Shown here: positions 45,958 through 56,679 of the stretch, piece after piece
Position numbering within the stretch: position 1 is the stretch's first letter
Layout of the letters: every line of letters starts with the position of its first letter
Assembly: GCA_029237695.1 (NCBI GenBank)
Contig: CM055265.1
Coordinates: 43,579,331 to 43,643,330 of the forward strand
DNA length: 64,000 nucleotides
From: Conchocele bisecta
Lineage: Eukaryota > Mollusca > Bivalvia > Lucinida > Thyasiridae
Direction of reading: 5' to 3'
The notes under the pieces: generated by a model
Seen by the model: the letters and a program-made list of their open reading frames with translations, nothing else
Told to the model about the DNA's origin: nothing
The model's database searches: none
Made by a program: the position numbers and the translations under genes

Positions 45958-46565
45958 TTATGCCCCACCACGATAGTGGAGGGGGCATTTAGTGTTACCC
46001 TTGTCCGTCCGTCCGTCCGTCCGTCCCCGTCCGTCCGTCCGTCCGTCCGTCCGTCCGTCCGTCCGCACACACGAATGGGTACTTGTTGTAAGCGTACGGG
46101 GATCTTATTGGGTAGGGTTAGGATAGTGTTGGGTACTCTTGTTGGGTATTTTTATAGAGTAAAAACCCAACAAGTATTCATTCGTAGGAACGTGCTTCCC
46201 GTCCTCCCGTCGTCCCGTCCGTCCGTCCGTCACAAAACTTTAACACTCGGGTAAATGTCTCATAATTTCTTCATCCTTCGACCGATCTCCTTCATATTTC
46301 ATATACACATTGCTCTAATGGTCCTCTACCGCCCTGTCCTGTCCACGTTCGTCCTGCCCCCGCCAAGCCCAGTGTTAAGATCACATACTTGGTGCTTCAA
46401 AAACTTTAACGCTCAGGTAAATATCTTATAATTTCTGTTTTCTTTCACGGATCAGCTTCATATTTCATATATGCATTGCTCTAATGGTCCTCTACCGTCC
46501 TGCCCCCGCCAAGCCCAGGGGCAAGGTCACATACTTGGTGCTTCAAAAACTTTAACGCTCAGGTA
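45958..46565. repeat. (CGTC)n repeat with a 190-bp duplication (copy A)
   Basis: The entry sequence ATGCCCCACCACGATAGTGG leads into (CCGT)n at 46003-46065. From about 46246 two units of about 190 bp follow, each with AAACTTTAACRCTC, TTGCTCTAATGGTCCTCTAC and CCGCCAAGCCCAG. Copy B has only one such unit (53.94-54.11 kb). Confidence 0.8.
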
Positions 46566-47562
46566 AAAGATAATTTTGACTTGGAATTTGGCCTCATTTA
46601 TTATCAAAGCGATATGTGGGACATCCGTGTTCTATGAACACATTTTCTAGTTTAATAAACTTCACACATGCATAGAAGACGACCCAAAGGTGTGTCGCAC
46701 GTAAAAATGACAACTCTTGCGTCGTTAATTTCTTAGTTATCTCCCTTTGTTGTTTCGTGCACTAATTTCGTGTCCGGAGCATAACTCGAACACCCTTTGG
46801 AATATTTTCATGAAACTTCACACATGCATAGACCACGACCCTACAGGTGTGTCACGCAAGAATGACAACTCTTGCATCACTAATTTTTTATTTATCTCCC
46901 TTTGTTTTTCCGTCACTGATTTTGTCTCTGGAGCATAACTCGAACACCCTTTTTTCAAACTACTTGTGTATCTGGGGAGGGGGATACACATGCGCTTGTC
47001 GACAAGCGTCCATTTCTAGTTCCTATAAAGAACTTGGTGTGGCTACTGAGTGGGCATGTACCTTTAAATACAATAAGCATGATTGTTGATAACAACCATT
47101 AAATAACATGCCACACTCATCGAAATAATATGTAAATGTTTTACAATTTATCCTATTTGGTGAGCTCCTCTAATTAATTTCAGCAATGTATATCTTGTTA
47201 AATTAAACAAACATCTGTGTGGTTATACACTTAAGTCGGTACACTACATGGTCATCATATTCAATTACCGTGTACGTTTGTCGAAACTATATAAAAACGG
47301 TGTTGATAATTTTGTGTAGCCATTTTGTTGCGAATATCGGTTTTGGTTGTACTCCATCCTTTGTAAGTGCTGGGTTGAAGTTGATCCTCGTTTTGTTAGT
47401 GGCCGCAGCGTGCTTAGTATACTTATTCTTCCTACGTGTTATGACAAAGTCGCATTCAAATTTGGGTTAAATCTAGCCTAGGGTGTTATTGAATTATCTT
47501 ATGGGGACATTTACTGCCTTCACCTGTTCGTGGATATTCTCGTCATCGATAAGGTCAGTAAA

Positions 47563-47874
47563 CTAATAATCGCGCTGCCCATTCCAAAGTTTGGTGAATA
47601 TTGGTGGAACCTCGAAGATCCCGTTGACATTAGTGTGCTTTCCGTTTAGAACTATCAACCTCTCAAACAACATATTGAGTGGTTCCAATGCATCCTCCTT
47701 GCATTGGTGCGCAGGGAATATTACCTTTAAATAGCGCCCTTTGCTGTCACTCACGATGGCTAGGGTGTCACAAGGTAGTCCTCTGCTTTTTTGATGGCAG
47801 CGCTCATTTCTACAATTCTGACATGTATATGATGCGTGCACTAATTTACATGCAATTTTATTATCACTGTACAC
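47563..47874 (-). pseudogene. Degenerate coding block with CxxC motif (copy A)
   Basis: The minus-strand frame reads ASYTCQNCRNERC, then VSDSKGRYLKVIFPAHQC and EALEPLNMLFERLIVLNG-like sequence. Copy B (55054-55345) has 37 extra bases here that extend another frame with KKAEDYLERNSGMGN before CDTLAIV. Copy A therefore carries a deletion. The protein is not recognised. The even hydrophobic pattern across frames suggests real ancestral coding sequence, possibly an exon upstream or downstream of a separate gene. Confidence 0.5.
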
Positions 47875-47919
47875 TAAAGGAAGACTTATATTGAAATATT
47901 ACATTATAATATGAACACG

Positions 47920-49060
47920 TGCAATTAATGAACGACTGCAATGTAAAGTTATAGCTAGTGTATGTGTTACTAGTATCAATATCATTGATGACTGAAGTCT
48001 GGATCATGGATCCAGAATTATTGATCTCCAGTGTCCGGCTGCATGTGTGACACCGTAGGTTACGATGTGTGGTAAGGCAGTCAATACTCTTCACTTTGTA
48101 ACATACATGGTCATCATTTGTCAACTAAGCTTGCTGGACTGATTAGTCAGAGTACTAGTATGTAATAGAACAAGGAAGATTGGAATATATTTCATAAAGC
48201 CATGTTGTATATTTTTGGTATTTGTATTCGACTAATATCATACATTTATTGGCAATTCCCCGTGTTACGCATGTACACCGGCCTATATGATCCTATTATG
48301 TTCAGTAATGCAGTCGATATTCGTCACTTGGTAACCTAGCTCATACTCATTTGTCAATTGTGTTTACATGACCAGTCAGTGCATACGGTAACCAATGTAT
48401 TCTGTTAGGAGCTCGTATTCGACTATTATCCTGGAACTGTTCATTTAGTCGTGTGTTCCTAATCATGACACTAGTTCGGACTTACCCTGATTGTTTGTTA
48501 TCAAATATCACGTGGGCTCTTCTGTCTCTTTGTGCCTATTGATACATTACACATTTCAGTTGGCACAACCATGTAGAAAGCACCCTCCGCCGACTTTAAA
48601 TAACACTCTTCCGTATTGACAGAACCATGTAGAAAGCACCTCCCGCCGACTGTAAATGGCACTTCCGTATTGACAGAATTTATGTACTTCACCAGTAGGT
48701 TACACTGTGTGGTAAGGCAGTCCATACATTTCACTTGGTAACCTACATGCTCCTCATGTATCCATTACGTTCACTTGTCAGGTCACTGAATGCTGCCGAT
48801 ACGGTTATAATAGGGTTGATATTTAAACGACAGACACTCTTCTGTATTTTCAAAACAATATGTAGAAAGCACATTGGACAGCCTTATCTTTAAATTACAC
48901 TCTTCTGTATTGGCAGACACATGTGGAAAGCACTATATCCGTTCACTACCCATGCTACATCAGACGTGTACATCTGAATGACACTCCCCCTGTGTTGGAT
49001 AATACTTATTACTGTTCATGTGGTAATTAAGGCAGTCCATACTAACCATGTTCAGTAACT
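47920..49060 (-). repeat. Repeated Cys-rich segments and 57-bp minisatellite (copy A)
   Basis: A phrase like GGTAAGGCAGTCCATACATTT with CACTTGGTAACCTACATG recurs diverged near 48069, 48309, 48711 and 49021. On the minus strand it can read MDCLTTQCNL. Two units of about 57 bp (ACCATGTAGAAAGCACC, then TTCCGTATTGACAG) lie at 48560-48680. Whether these are degenerate repeated exons or simple repeats is undecided. Confidence 0.5.
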
Positions 49061-49084
49061 AACCGGTTGTGAAATGGAAAAGGT

Positions 49085-51126
49085 ATACCCAAAAGTTTGT
49101 CATGATTTTCCTATCTCTACTTCCGTTTATTGGTTTATTATTACGTTTCGTCGACGATCTAACTTCTTGGGACAGCTTTTTAATTATTTTCCCAAACAAC
49201 TTTGGGTTTCTGGGATTTTCAGTGTGCACAAAGCCTGGGAATGCAATGTGATATCTTCCACTTTCAAATGCATACAGACGTTCGTTGTGAATACATTATA
49301 TCAGCTCGCTAACATTCCCGTTTCGATTTGACGCTCGTCTGCGATGCCTGTAAACTTCGTTGGGAATGACTTGGAGTCGAAATCCCGATCGAGTGATTCG
49401 CCCAATGGCCCAACCAGTTGCCCACATTGTTTTACAGTTGTGTCCGTGTATCTACCATGGGCATAACATAGCATGTCCTTAAACAACCTGATTAAGATTT
49501 CATTCATGAGATCCATAGCCAAATTGCGTCCAATTCCACCACCATAGTTTACGGTGCGGTTCCAGAAGCCATCCACTTAATGACGCAAGTAAGCGATGTG
49601 CCAGTATAAGGTATTTTGGATGGCTGTTTCTAAGGAAACTAATTATGTCCAGTTTCCACATAAAGATGCTAGCTGGCCCATCTCCCTTCCTTATTGCATC
49701 TCGTCTGCATAAAAGATTCAGGCCCCGCCAAGCTAAAGCTATGGAGTGATTTCGGTTGTAGTCTGATGACATTTCTTTGTTTCTACAAGCTTCACAAAAC
49801 CAGTTACCTTTGGGTACATCTTTTTCCTCCTTCATGCCGAGACACTTCCAGTGGTACCACTCACAGCCGACACGTTCTTCCCGTTTCTCGCACCCGATCA
49901 TAGGTTCAGAGTCGCCTCGATCTTTGTGACAAATACAATATTATTACCCGTCTGGATCCAAGAGCTTGACTGTGTCGTACCACAGTTTGCCCACACTCTC
50001 AGCTACTTCACTGATGTAGTCCGCCTTTTCTTGGATGATACCTTCCTCTATCTGTGATGGTGCTTTTAATGGTCTACTTCGCTTACTATCTATTCGCAGT
50101 GGTTCCATGGTAAGGAGACAAACCAAACATTCAGTGGTTAGACACATTAACTCCCACGCGTGCGTGAAGTTATCGGGTATGTCCGCTTTTACGGTACGGA
50201 AATTAAACAGATTTTGAAGTTGAACTAGAGTACCGTGACCGGAAGAGCTGGCTGCATTGTAAAATTCGTCAACGTAGTCTTGAAGAAGAAGAATTTCTTT
50301 GTGAAATTCTTGCGCTACCGTTTCTACCCCATCAAGGCGTTCGAGTGCAGTCAGCACATTGAATCTAGCTCTGTGTGCATCATTTCCTCTTTCACAGCTG
50401 AGTCCGTCACCGTATACTAACACTGTGTGTGGTTTACCGTCAACGGAGGGTATATATTGCTGGAGGCGCTCGCGCTCCTTGAGTGCTACGTGGATTTTCG
50501 TCGAAGACACCAAGGTTGACAATTACGCTCTTCTTGCTCGGCTGGTAAGTGTGTTCGTGCAATATATGTGACGCAGGAATATCAGCGAAGTGGTCTTTAA
50601 ACCAATCCAATACATATATATCTGCTAACAACCGTACACATTCTACTTCTCGACTGAGTGAAGTCGTTCTTGTCTGGCAGGAAACGAGCAAGATCCATGC
50701 CACTGACCTGTTTTAGTATTTCACAAGGCATCCCTGCAGTTGTTGGGATTCTATTGATGGTCATGTATCCAAGTGTCATGTTCATGTAAACATTTTTGCT
50801 CGTCTGTGATGGGTTTCGTGCTGTCACTTTCTTCCCAACGTTTTCCCAACACAGGGTATTCACCTGATGAACCTCCTCGGCAGTGGGATCGTAAGCGACG
50901 ACAGATTCAATATTTCCACCAATAAAAGATTGGCATTGACATCACTGTCTTCACTACAACTTTCATCCTCCACTTCGTCTTCAGATGTGATACTCATCAT
51001 GTCGTCTTCAGAATTATAACCATCTAGGACGTCTTCATCATCCGATGGAGGAATAATTTCATCCTCAATATTTGGTATCGTCGCAGCCATAGCGACAGAG
51101 AGTTCCAGTTCGTTTTCGTGGGCCAT
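49085..51126 (-). pseudogene. DUF6589-like protein with embedded PHD finger (copy A)
   Basis: Reading from high to low coordinates: an acidic N-terminus (PPSDDEDVLDGYNSEDD, 51060); NVGKKVTARNPSQTSKN (50840); KKSVIVNLGVFDENP (50515); VYGDGLSCERGNDAHRARFN (50420); a long helical part to 49944; then a C4HC3-like PHD finger. The finger reads CICHKDRGDSEPMIGCEK, CEWYHWKC and NWFCEAC at about 49945-49795. It continues ALAWRGLNLLCRRDA, GWLLEP, NYGGGIGRNLAMDLMNEIL (49545) and RYHIAFPGFVHTENPRNPKL (49230) to about 49085. At least four frame changes or stops occur, so it is not intact. DUF6589 is my recall for the GDGLSCERG and GRNLAMDLMNE motifs; its function is unknown and association with transposons is possible. 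PHD fingers bind histone tails. Confidence 0.6.
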
Positions 51127-51429
51127 AGGCGTACATCTTGTCTTTGGAATTGAATGTTCAACTCCTTCTTTTGACGCTGTGGCAACCTGATCAAAATGTT
51201 GTCTAATCTATAAACTGCATCCAATGTATGAGAATAACTCATACACAGACCTACGTGAGACAATTGTTTTATCGTCTCTCTTCAAACCGCCCCTCTAGAA
51301 TTTGATGGCGAGTAATGTTTGGAGGAAATTTATTTTCCTTGGAGATCGCGCATGAGATTTTTCGTTTAATGGTGTTGTGGTAGCAGCCCTAAGTACTGTA
51401 ATCTACTTCACAAGCATGTTAATGTATCA

Positions 51430-51973
51430 TTATACCCCCACAAACAAAGTTTGAGGGGGTATATAGGAGTCAGCGTGTCTGTCGGTCGGTCTGTTGGAAA
51501 TTCCCTTCCTCTCTATATCTTCTACACCCATGCATGGATTATCAAATGGCTTGGCACAAATGTTTCTCATGATGAGAAGGTGTGTCGCGATCAATAACCA
51601 CGCACCTACGTCCAATGTCAAGGTCACAGTTGAAGGTCAAAGGTCAAACCTATTGCAGGCGGCAGACAGATAAACTGCATAGTTTGTGTACACAACTCCT
51701 CTGAAACCGTTCAGTGGATTAATCTGAAACTATACACACTTTTTATGCCGATTATTTTTGTTTGATTCATTGTCTATAACTCTATAACTGATGAATGAAT
51801 TTTCAAATGTTTTCAGATTATCTCATTTTCATTGACCACGTACGCAGGTAAAAGGTCAATGTCACACATCTCTAAGGCCAGCATTAAATAATGATCATGA
51901 AATTTTTATTCAAACCTATAAAACTCTTCTAATGTTAAGCTATTTGTAAGTCCAACTCTTTGTGGGGGTATTA
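51430..51973. mobile_element. ATACCCCC-ended element, copy 2 (reverse of copy 1)
   Basis: TTATACCCCCACAAACAAAG opens it and CCAACTCTTTGTGGGGGTAT closes it. Compared with 3616-4573 it has one 159-bp unit instead of three and lacks about 100 bp near 51745. Its duplicate is at 58745-59405. Confidence 0.85.
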
Positions 51974-52319
51974 TGATCACTCCTGTGATAGTTCTAGTTT
52001 ACATCTGCTTCAAGCATATGTTTTGGGATTATTTTGTAAGTCGGAGCATGTCTGTCATGTGAGGCGGTTTCAACGACCACGACCCGGAGGTGTGTCGCGC
52101 ACAAGAATGACAACTCTTGCGTAGCTAATTTTTTAGTTATCTCCCTTTTTTGTTTTGCGCACTCTACAAACTGGACAATAATGCATGAAGACCCGTTTTC
52201 TCGTCTGCTCTGTACACCTTTTCTCGTGTGCTCTGTACACCTTACCTGTAGAGAGAACAATAGAAACTGGGAGAACCATTCACCTGTGCATGTGCTAGCA
52301 TGTGCAAATGACCAGTCTT

Positions 52320-53230
52320 GACCACTCTTGACCACAGGTAATTTATACAGGTAAATTACTACATTGGATATTACATTTCCGTAAACTGTGTTGAAAATAT
52401 TGTGGCATTATGTGGACCTGTGCAGATATATGTAGATAAATATAGGACTATTAAAAAAAAAATCTGGGCTCCAGTAGGAAGCATTATTATTTTTAATTTT
52501 TAAATTTTTATTTATTTTTTTTCAAATTCTTTTTCAATTTTTGTCTAGTAGCATAATGTCGTAAGTGCTATATACAGACTATTCACCTGTGCATGTGCTA
52601 GCATGTGCAACTGACCACTGACCACTTACAGGTAATTTATACAGGTAAATTATTATATTACATTTCCGTAAACTGTGTTGAAAATATTGTGGCAATATGT
52701 GGACCTGTGCATATATGATATGTAGATAAATATAGGACTATTAATAAACATTCTGGGCTCCAGTAGGGAGCATTATTTTTTTTTAATTTTTTTTTTTTCC
52801 ATTTTTTTTTTTTTTTTTTTTTTTTTCAATTTTTTAACTGACCACTAACTTATTACAGGTAATTTATACAGGTACATTATTACATTTCTGTAAACTGTGT
52901 TGACAATATTGTGGCAGTATGTGGACCTGTGCAGATATATGTAGATAAATATAGGACTATTAACAAAAATTCTGGGCTCCAGTAGCGAGCATTATTTTTT
53001 TTTATTATTTTTTTTGTATATTACATTTCCGTAAACTGTGTTGAAAATATTGTGGCATTATGTGGACCTGTCCAGATATATATAGATAAACATAGGACTA
53101 TTAAAAAAAAATTCTGGGCTCCAGTAGCAAGCATTATTTTTATTTTCTAAACTTTTTTTTCCATTTTTTTTTTTCAAATTCTTTTTCAATTTTTGTCTAG
53201 TAGCATAATGTCGTAAGTGCTATATACAGA
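52320..53230. repeat. Satellite-derived short units (copy B)
   Basis: Four units carry TTACATTTCCGTAAACTGTG, ATAGGACTATTA, TCTGGGCTCCAGTAG and long T runs (up to about 24 T near 52800). They match 44820-45700 in order. Confidence 0.85.
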
Positions 53231-53249
53231 CTATTATCATATAATAAAA

Positions 53250-53314
53250 CAATTATTGACTAGTGAGCCATATAATATAATCTGATATTCTATGGCTCAC
53301 TAGTCTAATACTTG
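53250..53314. repeat. Hairpin (copy B)
   Basis: It is the same structure as 45724-45787 but with mismatches (CCATATAATAT and GTCTAATACTTG), so copy B has decayed relative to copy A here. Confidence 0.9.
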
Positions 53315-53524
53315 TATAATATGTTCGGGCCAGTGAAAATTGCTTTCGGGCCCAGGCTCGAGGTCAAGGCTGGACAAGGCGAGGCATTTGATTCCGCGGA
53401 ATTCTTGTTTACTTATCTCCCTTTGTTGTTTCGTGCTCTGATTTTGTATCCAGAGCATAACTCGGAACACCCTTTGGAATATTGTTATGCCCCACCACGA
53501 TAGTGGAGGTGGCATTTAGTGTTA

Positions 53525-53765
53525 ACCTTGTCCGTCCGTCCGTCCGTCCGTCCGTCCGACGGACGGATCCGTCCGTCCGTCCGTCCGGGCACACATACAG
53601 GGTCTTAGGTGGTTAGAGGCGTGGCCTAAGACAAAAGAATACAATAGATTTATTCCGTTGACCACTTAAGCCTATTGTTCCTTAGGTGGTCATTCCTTTG
53701 ATCTTTTATATAGTAACAACCAACTAAGGGATGTCACGTAAGGACGTACGTCCGTCCGTCCGTCC
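53525..53765. repeat. (CGTC)n tract interrupted by a spacer (copy B)
   Basis: The tract is a partial palindrome (GTCCGTCCGACGGACGGAT). It is split by about 135 bp that match, in reverse, the spacer of 3075-3232 (GCGTGGCCTAAGACAA, then TTTGATCTTTTATATAG). Copy A has an uninterrupted tract. Confidence 0.85.
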
Positions 53766-55053
53766 GCACACACGAATGGGTACTTGTTGTAAGCGTACGG
53801 GGATCTTATTGGTTAGGGTTAGGATAGTGTTGGGTACTCTTGTTGGGTATTTTTATAGAGTAAAAACCCAACAAGTATTCATTCGTAGGAACGTGCGTCC
53901 CGTCCTCCCGTCGTCCCGTCCGTCCATCCTTCACAAAACTTTAACACTCGGGTAAATGTCTCATAATTTCTTCATCCTTCGACCGATCTCCTTCATATTT
54001 CATATACACATTGCTCTAATGGTCCTCTACCGCCCTGTGCCAAATCCACGTTCGTCCTGCCCCCGCCAAGCCCAGGGTTAAGATCACATACTTAGTGCTT
54101 CAAAAACTTTAACGCCGTGTTCTATGAACACATTTTCTAGTTTATTAAACTTCACACATGCATAGAAGACGACCCAAAGGTGTGTCGCACGTAAGAATGA
54201 CAACTCTTGCGTCGTTAATTTCTTAGTTATCTCCCTTTGTTGTTTTGTGCCCTGATTTCGTGCCCGGAGCATAACTCGAACACCCTTTGGAATATTTTCA
54301 TGAAACTTCACACATGCATAGACCACGACCCTAAAGGTGTGTCACGCAAGAATGACAACTCTTGCATCACTTATTTTTTAGTTATCTCCCTTTGTTTTTC
54401 CGTCACTGATTTTGTCTCTGGAGCATAACTCGAACACCCTTTTTTCAAACTACTTGTGTATCTGGGGAGGAGGTTACACATGCGCTTGTCGACAAGCGTC
54501 CATTTCTAATTCCTATAAAGAACTTGGTGTGGCTACTGAGTGGGCATGTACCTTTAAATACAATAAGCATGATTGTTGATAACAACCATTAAATAACATG
54601 CCACACTCATCGAAATAATATGTAAATGTTTTACAATTTATCCTATTTGGTGAGCTCCTCTAATTAATTTCAGCAATGTATATCTTGTTAAATTAAACAA
54701 ACATCTGTGTGGTTATACACTTAAGTCGGTACACTACATGGTCATCATATTCAATTACCGTGTACGTTTGTCGAAACTATATAAAAACGGTGTTGATAAT
54801 TTTGTGTAGCCATTTTGTTGCGAATATCGGTTTTGGTTGTACTCCATCCTTTGTAAGTGCTGGGTTGAAGTTGATCCTCGTTTTGTTAGTGGCCGCAGCG
54901 TGCTTAGTAATACTTATTCTTCCTACGTGTTATGACAAAGTCGCATTCAAATTTGGGTTAAATCTAGCCTAGGGTGTTATTGAATTATCTTATGGGGACA
55001 TTTACTGCCTTCACCTGTTCGTGGATTTTCTCGTCATCGATAAGGTCAGTAAA

Positions 55054-55345
55054 CTAATAATCGCGCTGCCCATTCCAAAGTTTGGTGAATATTGGTGGAA
55101 CCTCGAGGATCCCGTTGACATTAGTGTGCTTTCCGTTTAGAACTATCAACCTCTCAAACAACATATTGAGTGGTTCCAATGCATCCTCCTTGCATTGGTG
55201 CGCAGGGAATATTACCTTTAAATAGCGCCCTTTGCTGTCACTCAACGATGGCTAGGGTGTCACAAGATGGAACATTTCCCATCCCCGAGTTTCGTTCGAG
55301 GTAGTCCTCTGCTTTTTTAATGGCAGCGCTCATTTCTACAATTCT
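55054..55345 (-). pseudogene. Degenerate coding block with CxxC motif (copy B)
   Basis: Counterpart of 47563-47874. It keeps AIKKAEDYLERNSGMGNVPS before CDTLAIV, but an extra base (CTCAACGATGG against CTCACGATGG) shifts the frame before DSKGRYLKVIFPAHQC. Each copy thus has a different lesion, and the ancestor was longer than either. Family unknown. Confidence 0.5.
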
Positions 55346-55439
55346 GACATGTATATGATGCGTGCACTAATTTACATGCAATTGAATTATCACTGTACAC
55401 TAAAGGAAGACTTATATTGAAATATTACATTATAATATG

Positions 55440-56660
55440 AACACGTGCAATTAATGAACGACTGCAATGTAAAGTTATAGCTAGTTTATGTGTTACTAGT
55501 ATCAATATCATTGATGACTGAAGTCTGGATCATGGATCCAGAATTATTGATCTCCAGTGTCCGGCTGCATGTGTGACACCTTAGGTTACGATGTGTGGTA
55601 AGGCAGTCAATACTCTTCACTTTGTAACATACATGGTCATCATTTGTCGACTAAGCTTGCTGGACTGATTAGTCAGAGTACTAGTATGTAATAGAACAAG
55701 GAAGATTGGAATATATTTCATAAAGCCATGTTGTATATTTTTGGTATTTGTATTCGACTAATATCATACATTTATTGGCAATTCCCCGTGTTTACGCATG
55801 TACACTGGCCTATATGATCCTATTACGTTCAGTAATGCAGTTGATATTCGTCACTTGGTAACCTAGCTCATACTCATTTGTCAATTGTGTTTACATGACC
55901 AGTCAGTGCATACGGTAACCAATGTATTCTGTTAGGAGCTCGTATTCGACTATTATCCTGGAACTGTTCATTTAGTCGTGTGTTCCTAATCATGACACTA
56001 GTTCGGACTTAGCCTGATTGTTTGTTATCAAATATCACGTGGGCTCTTCTGTCTCTTTGTGCCTATTGATAAATTACACATTTCAGTTGGCACAACCATG
56101 TAGAAAGCACCCTTCGCCGACTTTAAATAACACTTCCGTATTGACAGAACCATGTAGAAAGCACCTCCCGCCGACTGTAAATGACACTATTCCGTATTGA
56201 CATAACTATATAGAAAGCACATCCCGCCGACTGTAAATGGCACTTCCGTATTGACAGAATTTATGTACTTCACCAGTAGGTTGCACTGTGTGGTAAGGCA
56301 GTCCATACATTTCACTTGGTAACCTACATGCTCCTCATTTATCCATTACGTTCACTTGTCAGGTCACTGAATGCTGCCGATACGGTTAGAATAGGGTTGA
56401 TATTTAAACGACAGACACTCTTCTGTATTTTCAAAACAATATGTAGAAAGCACATTGGACAGCCTTATCTTTAAATTACACTCTTCTGTATTGGCAGACA
56501 CATGTGGAAAGCACTATATCCGTTCACTACCCATGCTACATCAGACGTGTACATCTGAATGACACTCCCCTGTGTTGGATAATACTTATTACTGTTCATG
56601 TGGTAATTAAGGCAGTCCATACTAACCATGTTCAGTAATAAACCGGTTGTGAAATGGAAA
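55440..56660 (-). repeat. Repeated Cys-rich segments and 57-bp minisatellite (copy B)
   Basis: Counterpart of 47920-49060. The 57-bp unit occurs three times (56095-56260); the additional unit reads ACTATATAGAAAGCACATCC. Confidence 0.55.
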
Positions 56661-56679
56661 AGGTATACCCAAATGTTTG

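Larger units (their letters stand above)
42696..47063. mobile_element. TTAA-flanked element, relative of 8718-9202, filled with other repeats
   Basis: The left end (GTGCATGTCCACTCGGTGTA) and right end (CTACTGAGTGGGCATGTACC) are the inverted termini of the 485-bp MITE at 8.7 kb, with TTAA outside (42692-42695 and 47064-47067). The internal part of the MITE is recognisable, inverted, at 43300-43510. The remaining 3.5 kb is foreign: a 530-bp satellite, a hairpin, (CGTC)n tracts and a 190-bp duplication. The right end recurs at 54550 because it lies within the 7.4-kb duplication. Confidence 0.7.
44650..52069. repeat. 7.4-kb tandem duplication, copy A
   Basis: From the satellite through the hairpin, (CGTC)n tract, CXC-unrelated coding blocks and the ATACCCCC element, this block recurs in the same order and orientation at 52070-59503. 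The right edge is sharp: both copies share TGTGAGGCGGTTTCAA, after which copy A returns to satellite sequence and copy B enters unique sequence. The left edge lies in the satellite and is approximate. Confidence 0.85.

Noticed and set aside
47219..47470. Small membrane protein on the plus strand
   Set aside because: Hydrophobic stretch present, and repeated in copy B, but its end differs between copies by a frameshift and nothing else supports it.
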